The position numbers were made by a program, and so were the translations under genes. A DNA stretch of 42,342 nt, from assembly GCA_014896355.1 (NCBI GenBank), contig JADBKO010000025.1:1-42342 (forward strand). The letters run 5' to 3'. This document shows, piece by piece, positions 13,980-22,367 of this stretch (positions are counted from its first letter, which is position 1; every line of letters starts with the position of its first letter). Source of the stretch: Bacillota bacterium (lineage in GTDB: Bacteria > Bacillota > UBA5301 > Bu52). The notes under the pieces are model-generated. The model saw only the letters and a list, made by a program, of their open reading frames with translations, did no database searches and was not told the DNA's origin.

Positions 13980-15274
13980 TCCGGGGGATGATCCAGCCGG
14001 TGGATGGCCAACACATCCGGGCCGTTGCAGACGCCTGCATGATGCCGACGTACCGCCGGCAGCCGCTGGTGTTGGTCCGCGGCCAGGGCACCCGGGTCTG
14101 GGATGACCAGGGCCGCAGCTATCTGGACCTGGTGGCGGGCATCGCCGTGGCGTCGGTGGGGCACTGCCATCCCCGCGTGGTCCAGGCCATCCAGCAGCAG
14201 GCCGCCACGCTCATGCAGGTGTCCAATCTGTTCTATACCGTGCCCCAGACGCGTCTGGCCCGCCTGCTGACGCAGTTGAGCGGGCTGGAGCAGGTGTTTT
14301 TCTGCAATAGCGGCGCCGAGGCCAACGAAGCCGCCATCAAGCTGGCGCGCAAAGCCACCCCGCCCGGGCGCTTTGAGATCATCTCCGCGCTGCACAGCTT
14401 CCACGGCCGCACCCTGGCTTCCCTGGCCGCCACCGGGCAGGTGAAATACCACGCCGGCTTTGAGCCGCTGCCGCCGGGGTTCCGCCATGTGCCGTTCAAC
14501 GATCTGGCGGCGCTGGAGGCGGCGGTGACGCCGCAGACCGCCGCCATCCTTTTGGAGCCCGTGCAAGGCGAAGGCGGCGTTCACCCGGCCGCTTTGGAGT
14601 ATCTGCAGGGGGTGCGGCGCCTGTGCGACGAACGCGGCATTCTGCTGATCCTGGACGAGGTGCAGACGGGCCTGGGCCGCACCGGCAGCATGTTTGCCTT
14701 TCAGCAGTACGGGATTCTGCCGGACATGGTGACCCTGGCCAAGGCGCTGGGCGGCGGCACGGCCATTGGCGCCCTCCTGGCCCGGCGTCCGGTGGCCCAA
14801 GCCTTCCAGCCCGGAACCCACGCCTCCACGTTCGGAGGCAATCCGCTGGCGGCGGCGGCGGCGCTGGCCACGCTGGAAGTGCTGGTGGACGAGGACTTGC
14901 CTGGCCGGGCGGCCGAGGCTGGCCGGTATTTCCGGGAGGCCCTGGCAAAGCTGGCTGCCCGGCAACCGGCCATCCGGGAGATCCGGGGCCTGGGGCTGCT
15001 GCTGGCTGTGGAACTGGCCCCCTGGCCCCAGGCCACGCAGGCCGAGGCGGGCCACGGCCATGCTCCCAGCCCGGTTCCTGCAGAATCCCTGGCGCCGGCG
15101 GTGGTGGACGCCGCCCGCTGCCGGGGCCTGCTCATCAACGCTTTGGGGCCGGATACCTTGCGGCTGGTTCCGCCCCTCACCATTACCCCGCAGGAAATCG
15201 ACGAAGCCGTGGCGATCCTGGACCAAGCCCTGGCGGAGGTCACGCATAGGGCCTGTCTCCCCCGGACAGTCTAG
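13976..15274 (+). CDS. argD: Acetylornithine aminotransferase
   Basis: This PLP-dependent class III aminotransferase converts N-acetylglutamate semialdehyde to N-acetylornithine and can also serve lysine synthesis. It is 432 residues long. Cofactor-binding residues are visible: the NSGAEANEAAIKLAR loop, LILDEVQTGLGRTG, and the Schiff-base lysine K256 in TLAKALGGG. THASTFGGNPLAAAAAL is the conserved phosphate-binding turn. A 20-residue His/Ala/Pro insert (after AVELAPWPQ) enlarges the C-terminal domain. ATG 13976 overlaps the argB stop (ATGA), with GGAGGTGAGG upstream. A second ATG, four codons later, is an alternative. No argJ, argF, argG or argH is in view, so the rest of the pathway lies elsewhere. 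Confidence 0.93.
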   Translation: MIRGMIQPVDGQHIRAVADACMMPTYRRQPLVLVRGQGTRVWDDQGRSYLDLVAGIAVASVGHCHPRVVQAIQQQAATLMQVSNLFYTVPQTRLARLLTQLSGLEQVFFCNSGAEANEAAIKLARKATPPGRFEIISALHSFHGRTLASLAATGQVKYHAGFEPLPPGFRHVPFNDLAALEAAVTPQTAAILLEPVQGEGGVHPAALEYLQGVRRLCDERGILLILDEVQTGLGRTGSMFAFQQYGILPDMVTLAKALGGGTAIGALLARRPVAQAFQPGTHASTFGGNPLAAAAALATLEVLVDEDLPGRAAEAGRYFREALAKLAARQPAIREIRGLGLLLAVELAPWPQATQAEAGHGHAPSPVPAESLAPAVVDAARCRGLLINALGPDTLRLVPPLTITPQEIDEAVAILDQALAEVTHRACLPRTV

Positions 15275-15504
15275 CGTGCTGGGAGAGGAGGGAAGACCCG
15301 CAAACATTTGCATTCGGGAGCGCCGCAGGGAGGCAGGAATTCCCACGTCCGGAGTGAACTACGTCCGTGAGGGGCGTCCGCGCGGCGGCGCCTGCCCGGC
15401 CGGCGCCGTGGACAGGCGGGACGGGCGGCGCAGCAAGGGGTGCGGCGTTCGGGTGCTGCGGGTTCGCCCTAGGCTAGAACAGCAGGCAGGAAGGCCGGCG
15501 GCAG

Positions 15505-17118
15505 ATGCAGCGGCGTTCAATGTGGACGAATCTACGCTTCGTGGTTGCCCTGATCCTGGCGAAGCTGGCGGGTTTCTTCTCGCGCCGGCTGGGGCGGGGC
15601 GGAGGCACCACTCTCCCCGGCCGCCTGGCCTTGCGCATTTGTCCGGAAGTGCTGGAAATCCTGGCTTCCCAGCTGTCCGACGGCGTGGTGTTGATCACCG
15701 GCACCAACGGCAAAACCACCACCACCAAGATGGTCCACACGGTGCTGCAGGCTGCAGGCTACCAGGTGGCCTATAATGTATCCGGCGCCAATTTGACCAG
15801 TGGGGTGGCCTCCACCCTGTTGGCGGCGGCGTCGTGGTCTGGCAAATTGCGCCAGGACATGGGCCTGTTCGAAACGGACGAACGGGCCTTTCCGCGCGTC
15901 CTGGCGGCCACCCGGCCGCGGGTGGTGGTGGTGACCAACTTCTTCCGGGACCAGCTGGACCGCTACGGGGAGGTGGACCACACGGTGCGGCTGGTGCATC
16001 AGGCTTTGACGCGGCTGGGGCCGCAAAGCCGGGTGCTGCTGAACGCCGACGACCCGCTGGTGGCGGGGCTGGCGGAAGGGCTCTCCGCCCAGGTGCTCTT
16101 TTTCGGCCAGGAGGCGGAGGGCGCTGGGCCCCGGGAAGGTGTCGTCCACCCACTGCAACAAGTCATGGATGCCCACTTCTGCCCACATTGCGGGTCTCCG
16201 CTGAAATATGATCAGGTTTATTACGGGCACATGGGCCGCTATCATTGCCCGCAATGCGGGGCGCGCCGGCCCGACCCGGCGGTGGCCCTGCTGACAGGCA
16301 TCCCGTCGGCGCCGCCGGCCCCCGTGGAGGATCAGGACGGCCTGCCGCTGACCATCCGCACGCCGGAAGGCCTGCTGCGGATCCAGCTGCGTCTGCCGGG
16401 CAGCTATAACGCCTATAACGCCTTGGCCGCCGTGGCGGCGGCGTATGTTCTGGGGGTGCCGGCGCCCCTGATTCCAGAGGCCCTGGGGGCCATGCGCAGC
16501 GCCTTCGGCCGCATGGAGGAAATCCAGCTGGCAGGCAGGCGCACGCTCATGATCCTGGTCAAGAACCCCACGGGATTCAACGAGGTTTTGGCCTCCCTTT
16601 TGCAGCGGCGGACGGCGAAGGTCCTGGTGATCGCCATCAACGACCTGACCGCCGACGGCGAGGACGTCTCGTGGCTGTGGGACGTGGACTTCGAGGCGTT
16701 GGCCGCCTCCGGGCAAGCCGCCCGCGTGGTGGCCTCCGGCCTGCGGGCGTACGATATGGCGGTCCGGCTGAAGTATGCCGGATTGGACGAATCCAGGCTG
16801 GAAGTGGTGCCGGACCTGGGCGCCGCCCTGCGCCGCGGTCTGGCGCTGGCGGAGGAGCTCACAGGGCCGGCCCGGGAGGGCTTGCCGGCACCGCGGGCCG
16901 TCGCGGCTGCGGCTGGCGGCCCGGATGGCACGCTCCACCCCGGCCGGGGCGGCGGGCCGCAAGCCGGCCCGGAGGCGCCAGGGCCAAGGGTCGAACCGGG
17001 CGCGCTCTTCCCCATGGATGAGCGGCTGTACGTCCTGCCCACTTACACCGCCATGCTGGCATTGCGGCATCAGCTGGAGGAGCAGAAGCTCGTGGGCCGT
17101 TTTTGGCAGGAAACGTGA
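15505..17118 (+). CDS. murT: Lipid II isoglutaminyl synthase, MurT subunit
   Basis: This 537-residue Mur-ligase-like subunit works with GatD to amidate the D-glutamate of lipid II, using ATP and glutamine-derived ammonia at the cytoplasmic face of the membrane. The P-loop is GTNGKTTTTKM (K70). A four-cysteine zinc ribbon typical of MurT is present (C226, C229, C248, C251). The C-terminal DUF1727 domain contains KNPTGFNEVL and the aspartate-rich NDLTADGEDVSWLWDVDFE. A hydrophobic N-terminal segment (about 10-27) is also usual. An extra Gly/Pro/Ala-rich stretch (about 455-505) is not typical and looks like a local expansion. ATG 15505 follows AGGAAGG; ATG 15520 is an alternative. gatD begins 14 bp downstream of its stop. 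Confidence 0.93.
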   Translation: MQRRSMWTNLRFVVALILAKLAGFFSRRLGRGGGTTLPGRLALRICPEVLEILASQLSDGVVLITGTNGKTTTTKMVHTVLQAAGYQVAYNVSGANLTSGVASTLLAAASWSGKLRQDMGLFETDERAFPRVLAATRPRVVVVTNFFRDQLDRYGEVDHTVRLVHQALTRLGPQSRVLLNADDPLVAGLAEGLSAQVLFFGQEAEGAGPREGVVHPLQQVMDAHFCPHCGSPLKYDQVYYGHMGRYHCPQCGARRPDPAVALLTGIPSAPPAPVEDQDGLPLTIRTPEGLLRIQLRLPGSYNAYNALAAVAAAYVLGVPAPLIPEALGAMRSAFGRMEEIQLAGRRTLMILVKNPTGFNEVLASLLQRRTAKVLVIAINDLTADGEDVSWLWDVDFEALAASGQAARVVASGLRAYDMAVRLKYAGLDESRLEVVPDLGAALRRGLALAEELTGPAREGLPAPRAVAAAAGGPDGTLHPGRGGGPQAGPEAPGPRVEPGALFPMDERLYVLPTYTAMLALRHQLEEQKLVGRFWQET

Positions 17119-17132
17119 GGGGAAGCAGGACC

Positions 17133-17936
17133 ATGGCGGAAGAGCGTCCGCTCCGGGTGGCCCATCTGTATCCGGACCTGATGAATCTGTACGGCGACCG
17201 TGGCAATGTCATCGCCTTGCGGCGGCGCCTGGAATGGCACGGCATCCCTTACGAGCTGGTGGGTGTAGCCCCGGGGGACGCGGTGGATTTGCGCTCGTTT
17301 GACCTGATCTTCTTCGGCGGCGGCCAGGACCGCGAGCAGCGCCTGGTCTGCCAGGATTTTGGCTGCCGGTTTCCGGCGCTCTCCCAGACCCGGGCGGAGA
17401 ATATCCGCCGGGCTGCGGCCGAAGGCGTGGCCATTCTGGCTGTGTGCGGCGGATACCAGCTCCTGGGCCGTTACTACCGCACCGCGGAAGGCGAGATGAT
17501 GCCGGGGCTGGAGGTCCTGGATGCCTGGACGGAGGGAGGGTCCGAGCGCCTCATCGGCGATGTGGTGGCCGAAGCCAGCCCAGCGCTGGTGCCCACAGCC
17601 CCCAGGCCTACGCTGGTGGGCTTCGAAAACCATTCCGGGCGTACGTTCCTGGGCCCGAAAGCGGCGCCCCTGGCCCGCGTGCTGGTGGGCGCCGGCAACA
17701 ACGGCCAGGACGGAACCGAAGGCGCGTTCCAGGGCAGCGTCTTCGGGACTTATCTTCATGGCTCGCTCCTGCCCAAGAACCCCTGGTTTGCAGACCTCCT
17801 GATCGAACGGGCGCTGGCCCACAAAACAGGCAGTATGGTCCGCCTTCAGCCCCTCGACGACCGGTTGGAAGCGCAGGCCCATGAGGCGGCCATCGCCAAC
17901 GCCATGCGCAAGCGGGGCCGGGCAGCCCGCGCCTGA
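17133..17936 (+). CDS. gatD: Lipid II isoglutaminyl synthase, GatD glutaminase subunit
   Basis: This 267-residue class I glutamine amidotransferase-like (CobB/CobQ-type) protein supplies ammonia to MurT. The nucleophile is C105 in LAVCGGYQLLG and the catalytic histidine is H209 in GTYLHGSLLPKN. HLYPDLMNLYGDRGN at the N-terminus and VGFENHSGRT in the middle are characteristic of GatD. The start at ATG 17133 follows GAGGGGAAGCAGG. It lies directly after murT on the same strand, and the pair is normally co-transcribed and forms a 1:1 complex. Amidated muropeptides are typical of Gram-positive bacteria and affect cross-linking and lysozyme sensitivity. Confidence 0.94.
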   Translation: MAEERPLRVAHLYPDLMNLYGDRGNVIALRRRLEWHGIPYELVGVAPGDAVDLRSFDLIFFGGGQDREQRLVCQDFGCRFPALSQTRAENIRRAAAEGVAILAVCGGYQLLGRYYRTAEGEMMPGLEVLDAWTEGGSERLIGDVVAEASPALVPTAPRPTLVGFENHSGRTFLGPKAAPLARVLVGAGNNGQDGTEGAFQGSVFGTYLHGSLLPKNPWFADLLIERALAHKTGSMVRLQPLDDRLEAQAHEAAIANAMRKRGRAARA

Positions 17937-18109
17937 AGACGGCTGCGCCACCGCGCGCGGCGATCACCGGGAGGGGCAGTGGATCTCACATCCGCCGCAG
18001 AAAGGCCCAACTGGAGAGACTGCCCAACGTCACGGCAGATTCACTCCTCGCAAAATGCCCGGCCGAGGTGATCTGGGAACATCCCATCCTGAAGGGAGAC
18101 TGTGGTGGC

Positions 18110-20206
18110 ATGGCCAAGACGATCACTTTACTGTATTTTGACGGGTGCCCCAACTGGAAGGAGGCCGAGGCGCTGGTCAAGCAGCAGATGCGGCCTGGTG
18201 ACAAGCTGGAATACGTACGGGTGCAGAGCGGCGAAGAGGCGCAGCAGAAGCGCTTTTTGGGCTCGCCCACGGTGCGGGTGGACGGCACGGACGTCGAGCC
18301 AGGCGCCGACAGCCGCACCGATTTCGGGCTCAAGTGCCGGATCTATCTGTACGATGGTAGTTATCACGGCGCCCCGAAGCCGGAATGGATCGCCAGGGCT
18401 CTGGGCCGGGCGGAGGCGGGCGCCGCGGAGCAGCTCCCGGCCGCTGCGCAGCCGCCCACCACGCAGCCCGGCGCTGACGGGCAGCCCGGCCGAGCCGCGC
18501 ACCCGGGCTCCGCTGCCCCGGCCGGCCTGGATCCCGCCGATTGGAGTACCGTGCAACCTCGTTTCGACGCCCTGCAGGCCCGGAACCTGACGCCGGACAA
18601 TGTGGGGGAGTGGTTGCAGGAGTGGAGCGATCTGCGTGCCATCCTGGAGGATGCGATTTTCGCATCCTACCGCGCGGTCACCGAAAACACGGCTGACCCA
18701 GAGATCGAGGCCCGCTACTTGCACTTCATGCAGGACATCCAGCCGAAGATCACCGTGGCCGAGCAGGGGCTGCGCCGCAAGCTCCTGGCTTTGAAGAATT
18801 ACCAACCGCCCGCAAACATCCGCGAATTCTACCGGCGCCAGCAGAACCAGGCTGCGCTGTTCCGGGAGGAGAACGTCCCCCTGCAGGCCGAGCTGGCTGG
18901 CATGGAAAACGAATACAACAAGATCGTCGGGGCCATGTCCGTCACCCTGGACGGCCAGGAGATGACCCTGCAGCAGGCCAACCAGCGGTTGTACAGCCCG
19001 GAGCGCGCCGTGCGCGAGGAGGCGTGGCGGAGCGTGCAGGTGCGCTGGTTGCAGGATCGCTCCGCCTTGGACGATCTTTACTTGCAGATGCTGAAGGTGC
19101 GCCGCCAAATGGCCCGCAATGCCGGGTTACCGGACTTTCGGGCTTACCGGTGGCGCGAGCTGTCACGTTTCTGCTACACGCCGGAGGACTGCCTGCGCTT
19201 TCACGAAGCCATCGAGCAGGAGGTGGTGCCGCTGGCGCGCAAGTACGCCGCCTGGCGCCAGCGCCTGCTGGGGGTGGAGCGCCTGCGGCCCTGGGATACG
19301 GAGGCGGACCCGCTGGGGCGTCCGGCGCTGCACCCGTTCAGCCAGGTGGAGGAGCTCATCGAGGGTGTGCAGCGGATCTTCAACCACCTGGATCCCGAAC
19401 TGGGCGCCTACTTCGCCCGCATGCGGAATGGCAATCTGGACCTGGCATCGCGGCCCCACAAGGCTCCCGGCGGGTACTGCGGCGGCTTCCATCTGACGCG
19501 CACGCCGTACATCTTCGCCAACTGTGTGGGTATTCAGGACGACGTAAATACGCTGCTGCATGAAAGCGGCCATGCGTTTCACTTTATCGAATCCTGCCGC
19601 CAGCCGCTCATCTGGAACAGAATGGGGGCTGAGGCCGTGAACTTCGAGTTCGCGGAGGTGGCCTCCATGGGAATGGAGCTTCTGGGCGCAGCGTATCTGG
19701 AGCGCAGCCGGGGTGGCTTTTATTCCGAGCAGGATGCCCGCCGCGCCCGCGCCGAGCACCTGTTGGGGGTCATCACCTTCCTGCCGTACATGGCCGTGGT
19801 GGACGCTTTCCAGCACTGGGTCTATACCCAGGCGCCCGAGGATGTGACTGCCGCAGACCTGGACCGCCAGTGGGGCGCGCTGTGGGACCGCTTCATGTCC
19901 TGGACCGACTGGAGCGGGTTGGAGGACGAGAAGGTCAGCGGCTGGCATCGCAAAGGGCATATTTTCGAGACGCCATTCTATTACGTGGAGTACGGGCTGG
20001 CCCAGCTGGGGGCCCTGCAGGTGTGGCGCAACTCGTTGCACGATGCGGCCGGCGCCGTGGCCGCCTACCGCCGCGCCCTGGCGCTGGGAAACACCCGGCC
20101 GCTGCCCGAGCTGTTCGAGGCGGCCGGAGCGCGCCTGGCCTTTGACCGCCCGACCATCGGCGGGCTCATGCGCCTGGTGGACGGCGAGCTGCAAAAGCTT
20201 TTGTAG
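18110..20206 (+). CDS. Thioredoxin-like domain fused to an M3 oligoendopeptidase
   Basis: This 698-residue protein is one uninterrupted frame. Residues 1-100 form a small thioredoxin-fold domain of the type LLYFDGCPNWKEAEALV, then RFLGSPTVRVDG and DFGLKCRIYLY; it has single cysteines rather than CxxC. Such domains occur as free proteins, often near mercury-resistance genes. An Ala/Pro/Gln linker (about 105-145) leads to an M3 metallopeptidase with zinc motif HESGH (H484, E485, H488) and a downstream glutamate (E513 or E516 in FEFAEVAS) as third ligand. The rest matches PepF-like oligoendopeptidases: MARNAGLPDFRAY, GGYCGGFH, TPFYYVEYGLAQLGALQ. A role in degrading cytoplasmic oligopeptides is likely. 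The purpose of the fused domain is unknown. ATG 18110 starts exactly at the domain, after AAGGGAG. Confidence 0.85.
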   Translation: MAKTITLLYFDGCPNWKEAEALVKQQMRPGDKLEYVRVQSGEEAQQKRFLGSPTVRVDGTDVEPGADSRTDFGLKCRIYLYDGSYHGAPKPEWIARALGRAEAGAAEQLPAAAQPPTTQPGADGQPGRAAHPGSAAPAGLDPADWSTVQPRFDALQARNLTPDNVGEWLQEWSDLRAILEDAIFASYRAVTENTADPEIEARYLHFMQDIQPKITVAEQGLRRKLLALKNYQPPANIREFYRRQQNQAALFREENVPLQAELAGMENEYNKIVGAMSVTLDGQEMTLQQANQRLYSPERAVREEAWRSVQVRWLQDRSALDDLYLQMLKVRRQMARNAGLPDFRAYRWRELSRFCYTPEDCLRFHEAIEQEVVPLARKYAAWRQRLLGVERLRPWDTEADPLGRPALHPFSQVEELIEGVQRIFNHLDPELGAYFARMRNGNLDLASRPHKAPGGYCGGFHLTRTPYIFANCVGIQDDVNTLLHESGHAFHFIESCRQPLIWNRMGAEAVNFEFAEVASMGMELLGAAYLERSRGGFYSEQDARRARAEHLLGVITFLPYMAVVDAFQHWVYTQAPEDVTAADLDRQWGALWDRFMSWTDWSGLEDEKVSGWHRKGHIFETPFYYVEYGLAQLGALQVWRNSLHDAAGAVAAYRRALALGNTRPLPELFEAAGARLAFDRPTIGGLMRLVDGELQKLL

Positions 20207-20230
20207 GCCCGTACACCCTTCGCTTCCACA

Positions 20231-20745
20231 ATGCGCTGGTTTTGGGCCGGGGAGGTGCTCCCGGAATGGCGGACGGCCCGGCCCGTGGAGGTTATGCTCT
20301 CCAGCGTCACCGATGCCTATCAGCCACTGGAGCGCACTTACCGGCTCACACGGGCCTGCCTGGAGGTCTTCGCGGCTGCTGCGTGCGGGCAGCTCTGGCG
20401 TTCAGACGCCTGGCTCAAGATCTCCATCCTGACCAAGTCCGACCTGATCCTGCAGGACCTGGACGTCCTCCAGGACCTCCCAGGCCTCGAAGTGGGGATG
20501 ACCGTCACGGCGGTGGACGATGCCGTCAGCCGCTTGTATGAGCCGGGGGCGCCGCTCGGGCTGTGGTGGATCGCTTTAATCCGTATCCTGCCTCTGTGGG
20601 CCGTTTCCTTCGAATCGCTCCGCCCGAAGCGGCGCGGTCGCTGCGAGGCTACGTTGCTTCACCCCAAGCCTATCTGGACCGGCTCAGGGAGAGTGCCGCT
20701 GAGGCCGCAGCCGGCTTGGGTCTGCCTGTGCACATCTTGTTTTGA
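20231..20745 (+). pseudogene. Remnant of a SplB-like radical SAM protein
   Basis: One frame (from about 20270) carries PVEVMLSSVTDAYQPLERTY, then ISILTKSDLILQDLDVL and VGMTVTAVDDAVSRLYEPGA. These match the middle of radical SAM proteins of the spore-photoproduct-lyase/Rv2578c type. The C-terminal part (DRFNPYPASVGRF, then LRESAAEAAAGLGLPV) follows in another frame at 20563-20745. The N-terminal CxxxCxxC cluster motif is missing, and about 60-80 residues between the two parts are lost. It is certainly non-functional. Confidence 0.75.
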
Positions 20746-20794
20746 ACGGCGGGCCGCACGTGCGTTCACTAGGTCCGCACAGTAAAGACACAAT

Positions 20795-21346
20795 TTAGAA
20801 ACTGAAGATCTCGCCCAAAGGTATGACAAGTCCAGCCAGAACGCTGCTTTGCAGAGCGCCATCATGGGCCAGGACGCAGCGGACGTCCAGGGCTTCGCTT
20901 TGGCTGGTCCAAAGGTCCACGCTGCGGTTTGCGGGGTCGATGATCCAGTACTCCCGCACGCCGTGGCGCGCGTACAGGGACAGCTTCTGCACCAGATCCA
21001 GCCGGGCGCTGTGAGGAGACAGGATCTCCACCACCAGGTCGGGAGCGCCGAAAACCCCGCCGTCCCGGATGATCTGCAAGCGCTCCTTGGCCACGAACAG
21101 AATGTCCGGTTGAACCACGTCCGATTCGGACAGCACCACATCAAACGGTGCGTAATAAACCTCGCCCAGGTCACGGGAGGAAACGTGGGCGAGCAGCTTC
21201 TGGAACAAAGTGGCGCTGACTTTCTGGTGGACCCTTCCTGGCGACGGGGTCAGATGCGGCACCCCCCCCACGATCTGGTAACGCGGCGCACCCTCGGGTA
21301 ACAGGCGGTAAGCGCTGTAGGTAGCAGGCGGCTCCCGGATCTCCAC
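20795..21346 (-). CDS. Uma2-family (DUF820) PD-(D/E)XK nuclease-like protein
   Basis: This 183-residue protein begins with a short domain (YRLLPEGAPRYQIVGGVPHLTPSPGRVHQKV). The core follows: DVVQPDILFVAKERL, then GAPDLVVEILSPHSARLD, then KLSLYARHGVREYWIIDP. The acidic residues of PDI and of VVEIL with the following lysine fit the PD-(D/E)XK nuclease fold of Uma2 proteins, which are common and of unknown physiological role. GTG 21346 is the likely start, because AGGAGGTGAA lies 9 nt upstream; the longer reading to 21382 has no ribosome site. The gene converges on the radical SAM remnant. Confidence 0.82.
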   Translation of the reverse strand: MEIREPPATYSAYRLLPEGAPRYQIVGGVPHLTPSPGRVHQKVSATLFQKLLAHVSSRDLGEVYYAPFDVVLSESDVVQPDILFVAKERLQIIRDGGVFGAPDLVVEILSPHSARLDLVQKLSLYARHGVREYWIIDPANRSVDLWTSQSEALDVRCVLAHDGALQSSVLAGLVIPLGEIFSF

Positions 21347-21598
21347 GATGGGTTCACCTCCTGGGCATGGTCCGGTGGACACTCATTTTTTGGCCTCTTT
21401 TTGGCCTTTTGGCGGTGCTACAGGGGTCCAGCCTCCCGCAAGCCCGCTGCGCTCTGCAGGGCCCGGCGTCCGGGGCACCGGCGCCCTGTGACTCCTATCA
21501 TACCATGCCCTGACGGGTGCAGCCACCACCATGAAGCGCGGATGTCGTATTCTCTGGCTGCTGCATGGCGGCACGCAGCAGAACACCCCGACGCCCGC

Positions 21599-22096
21599 TC
21601 ACATCCTCGCTGCCACGGATTTTCTCCGTATTCCCAGGGCCTTTTCCAGGTTGATCGCGTGGTTCTGTTCAACGAGGACGATGTTTCTGATCTTCTGCGC
21701 AGAGTCATACTGGCCGGCCGACTCCAGCTGCGCGATGCGTTCGAGATAGCGGGCAATCGCGTCGTATTCCGCCTGCAGATCCTGCCGCAGCATTTCCACG
21801 TTGTCCTCCGAGGTCAGCCTCTCCGCCACCCCCACGGTCGGCGTGCCGCCAAGGTAGTTGATGAGGTCGGCCAGGATGACCGCGTGCTCGTGCTCATCCC
21901 GGGCATGCTCCAGTTCCTCCTCGATTACTTGCGTGTACTCTGGTCCCGTGAGAACCGCCGCATGCTGGATGTACTGAATCATCGCGGCATACTCCCATGA
22001 GAGGTCGAGGTTCAGGCCGGCCAGGATCTCCTGGCGTTGCTGTGGCGGCACGCTTCCGATCTTTGCCTGCTCATCTCGTCCGAACAAGAAAGACAC
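21599..22096 (-). CDS. Ferritin-like di-iron protein, promoter region displaced by IS110
   Basis: This 165-residue four-helix protein has possible iron ligands in the expected helices: E in LDLSWEYAAMIQY, E and H in EEELEHARDEHEHAV, E in DLQAEYDAIARYLERI, and E and H in LVEQNHAINLEKAL. It resembles small bacterioferritin/Dps-related proteins that store or detoxify iron; the exact subgroup is not clear. A start at GTG 22096 is chosen, since the homologous region begins shortly after it. The frame stays open to 22378 only because it crosses the IS110 left end in antisense. The IS seems to sit about 50 bp upstream of this start, so the native promoter may be lost. Confidence 0.72.
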   Translation of the reverse strand: MSFLFGRDEQAKIGSVPPQQRQEILAGLNLDLSWEYAAMIQYIQHAAVLTGPEYTQVIEEELEHARDEHEHAVILADLINYLGGTPTVGVAERLTSEDNVEMLRQDLQAEYDAIARYLERIAQLESAGQYDSAQKIRNIVLVEQNHAINLEKALGIRRKSVAARM

Positions 22097-22160
22097 CCCC
22101 GCATCCAGACGAAAGTCATTTTCGGACAGTTCTCCATGCCCCTGTTCGGGGCACCACGTA

Positions 22161-22298
22161 GCATGAAAATGCGGTGCAGGTGTCGAAGCTCCCTTTTGCG
22201 CTCTTGAGGAAGGCCGGGACTCTATGGTGCGAGAGAGCCCGACGGACAGTTTGGCTTGGCGCGCCCAGGGCACCACGTATTGTTGCCACCGTAAGGTG
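22161..22298 (+). ncRNA. Candidate IS110 bridge RNA
   Basis: The untranslated left end contains GCAT-GAAA-ATGC (22161-22172) and CACC-GTAA-GGTG (22287-22298), two perfect small hairpins with GNRA loops. Between them lies a GC-rich pairing region around GGCGCGCC. IS110-group elements encode a bridge RNA here that pairs with donor and target DNA. Two internal sequences repeat the element's presumed ends (see the mobile element entry), as donor guides might. The extent and pairing are inferred by eye only. Confidence 0.45.
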
Positions 22299-22367
22299 AA
22301 CACGCAGATCAGAATCCGAGTGATCGAACTGGAGCGTGGCCCAACGAGCGTGGAAAGGGTGGATTCC

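Noticed and set aside
15300-15311. GCAAACATTTGC palindrome between argD and murT
   Set aside because: It is short and has no promoter beside it or second copy that would suggest an operator.
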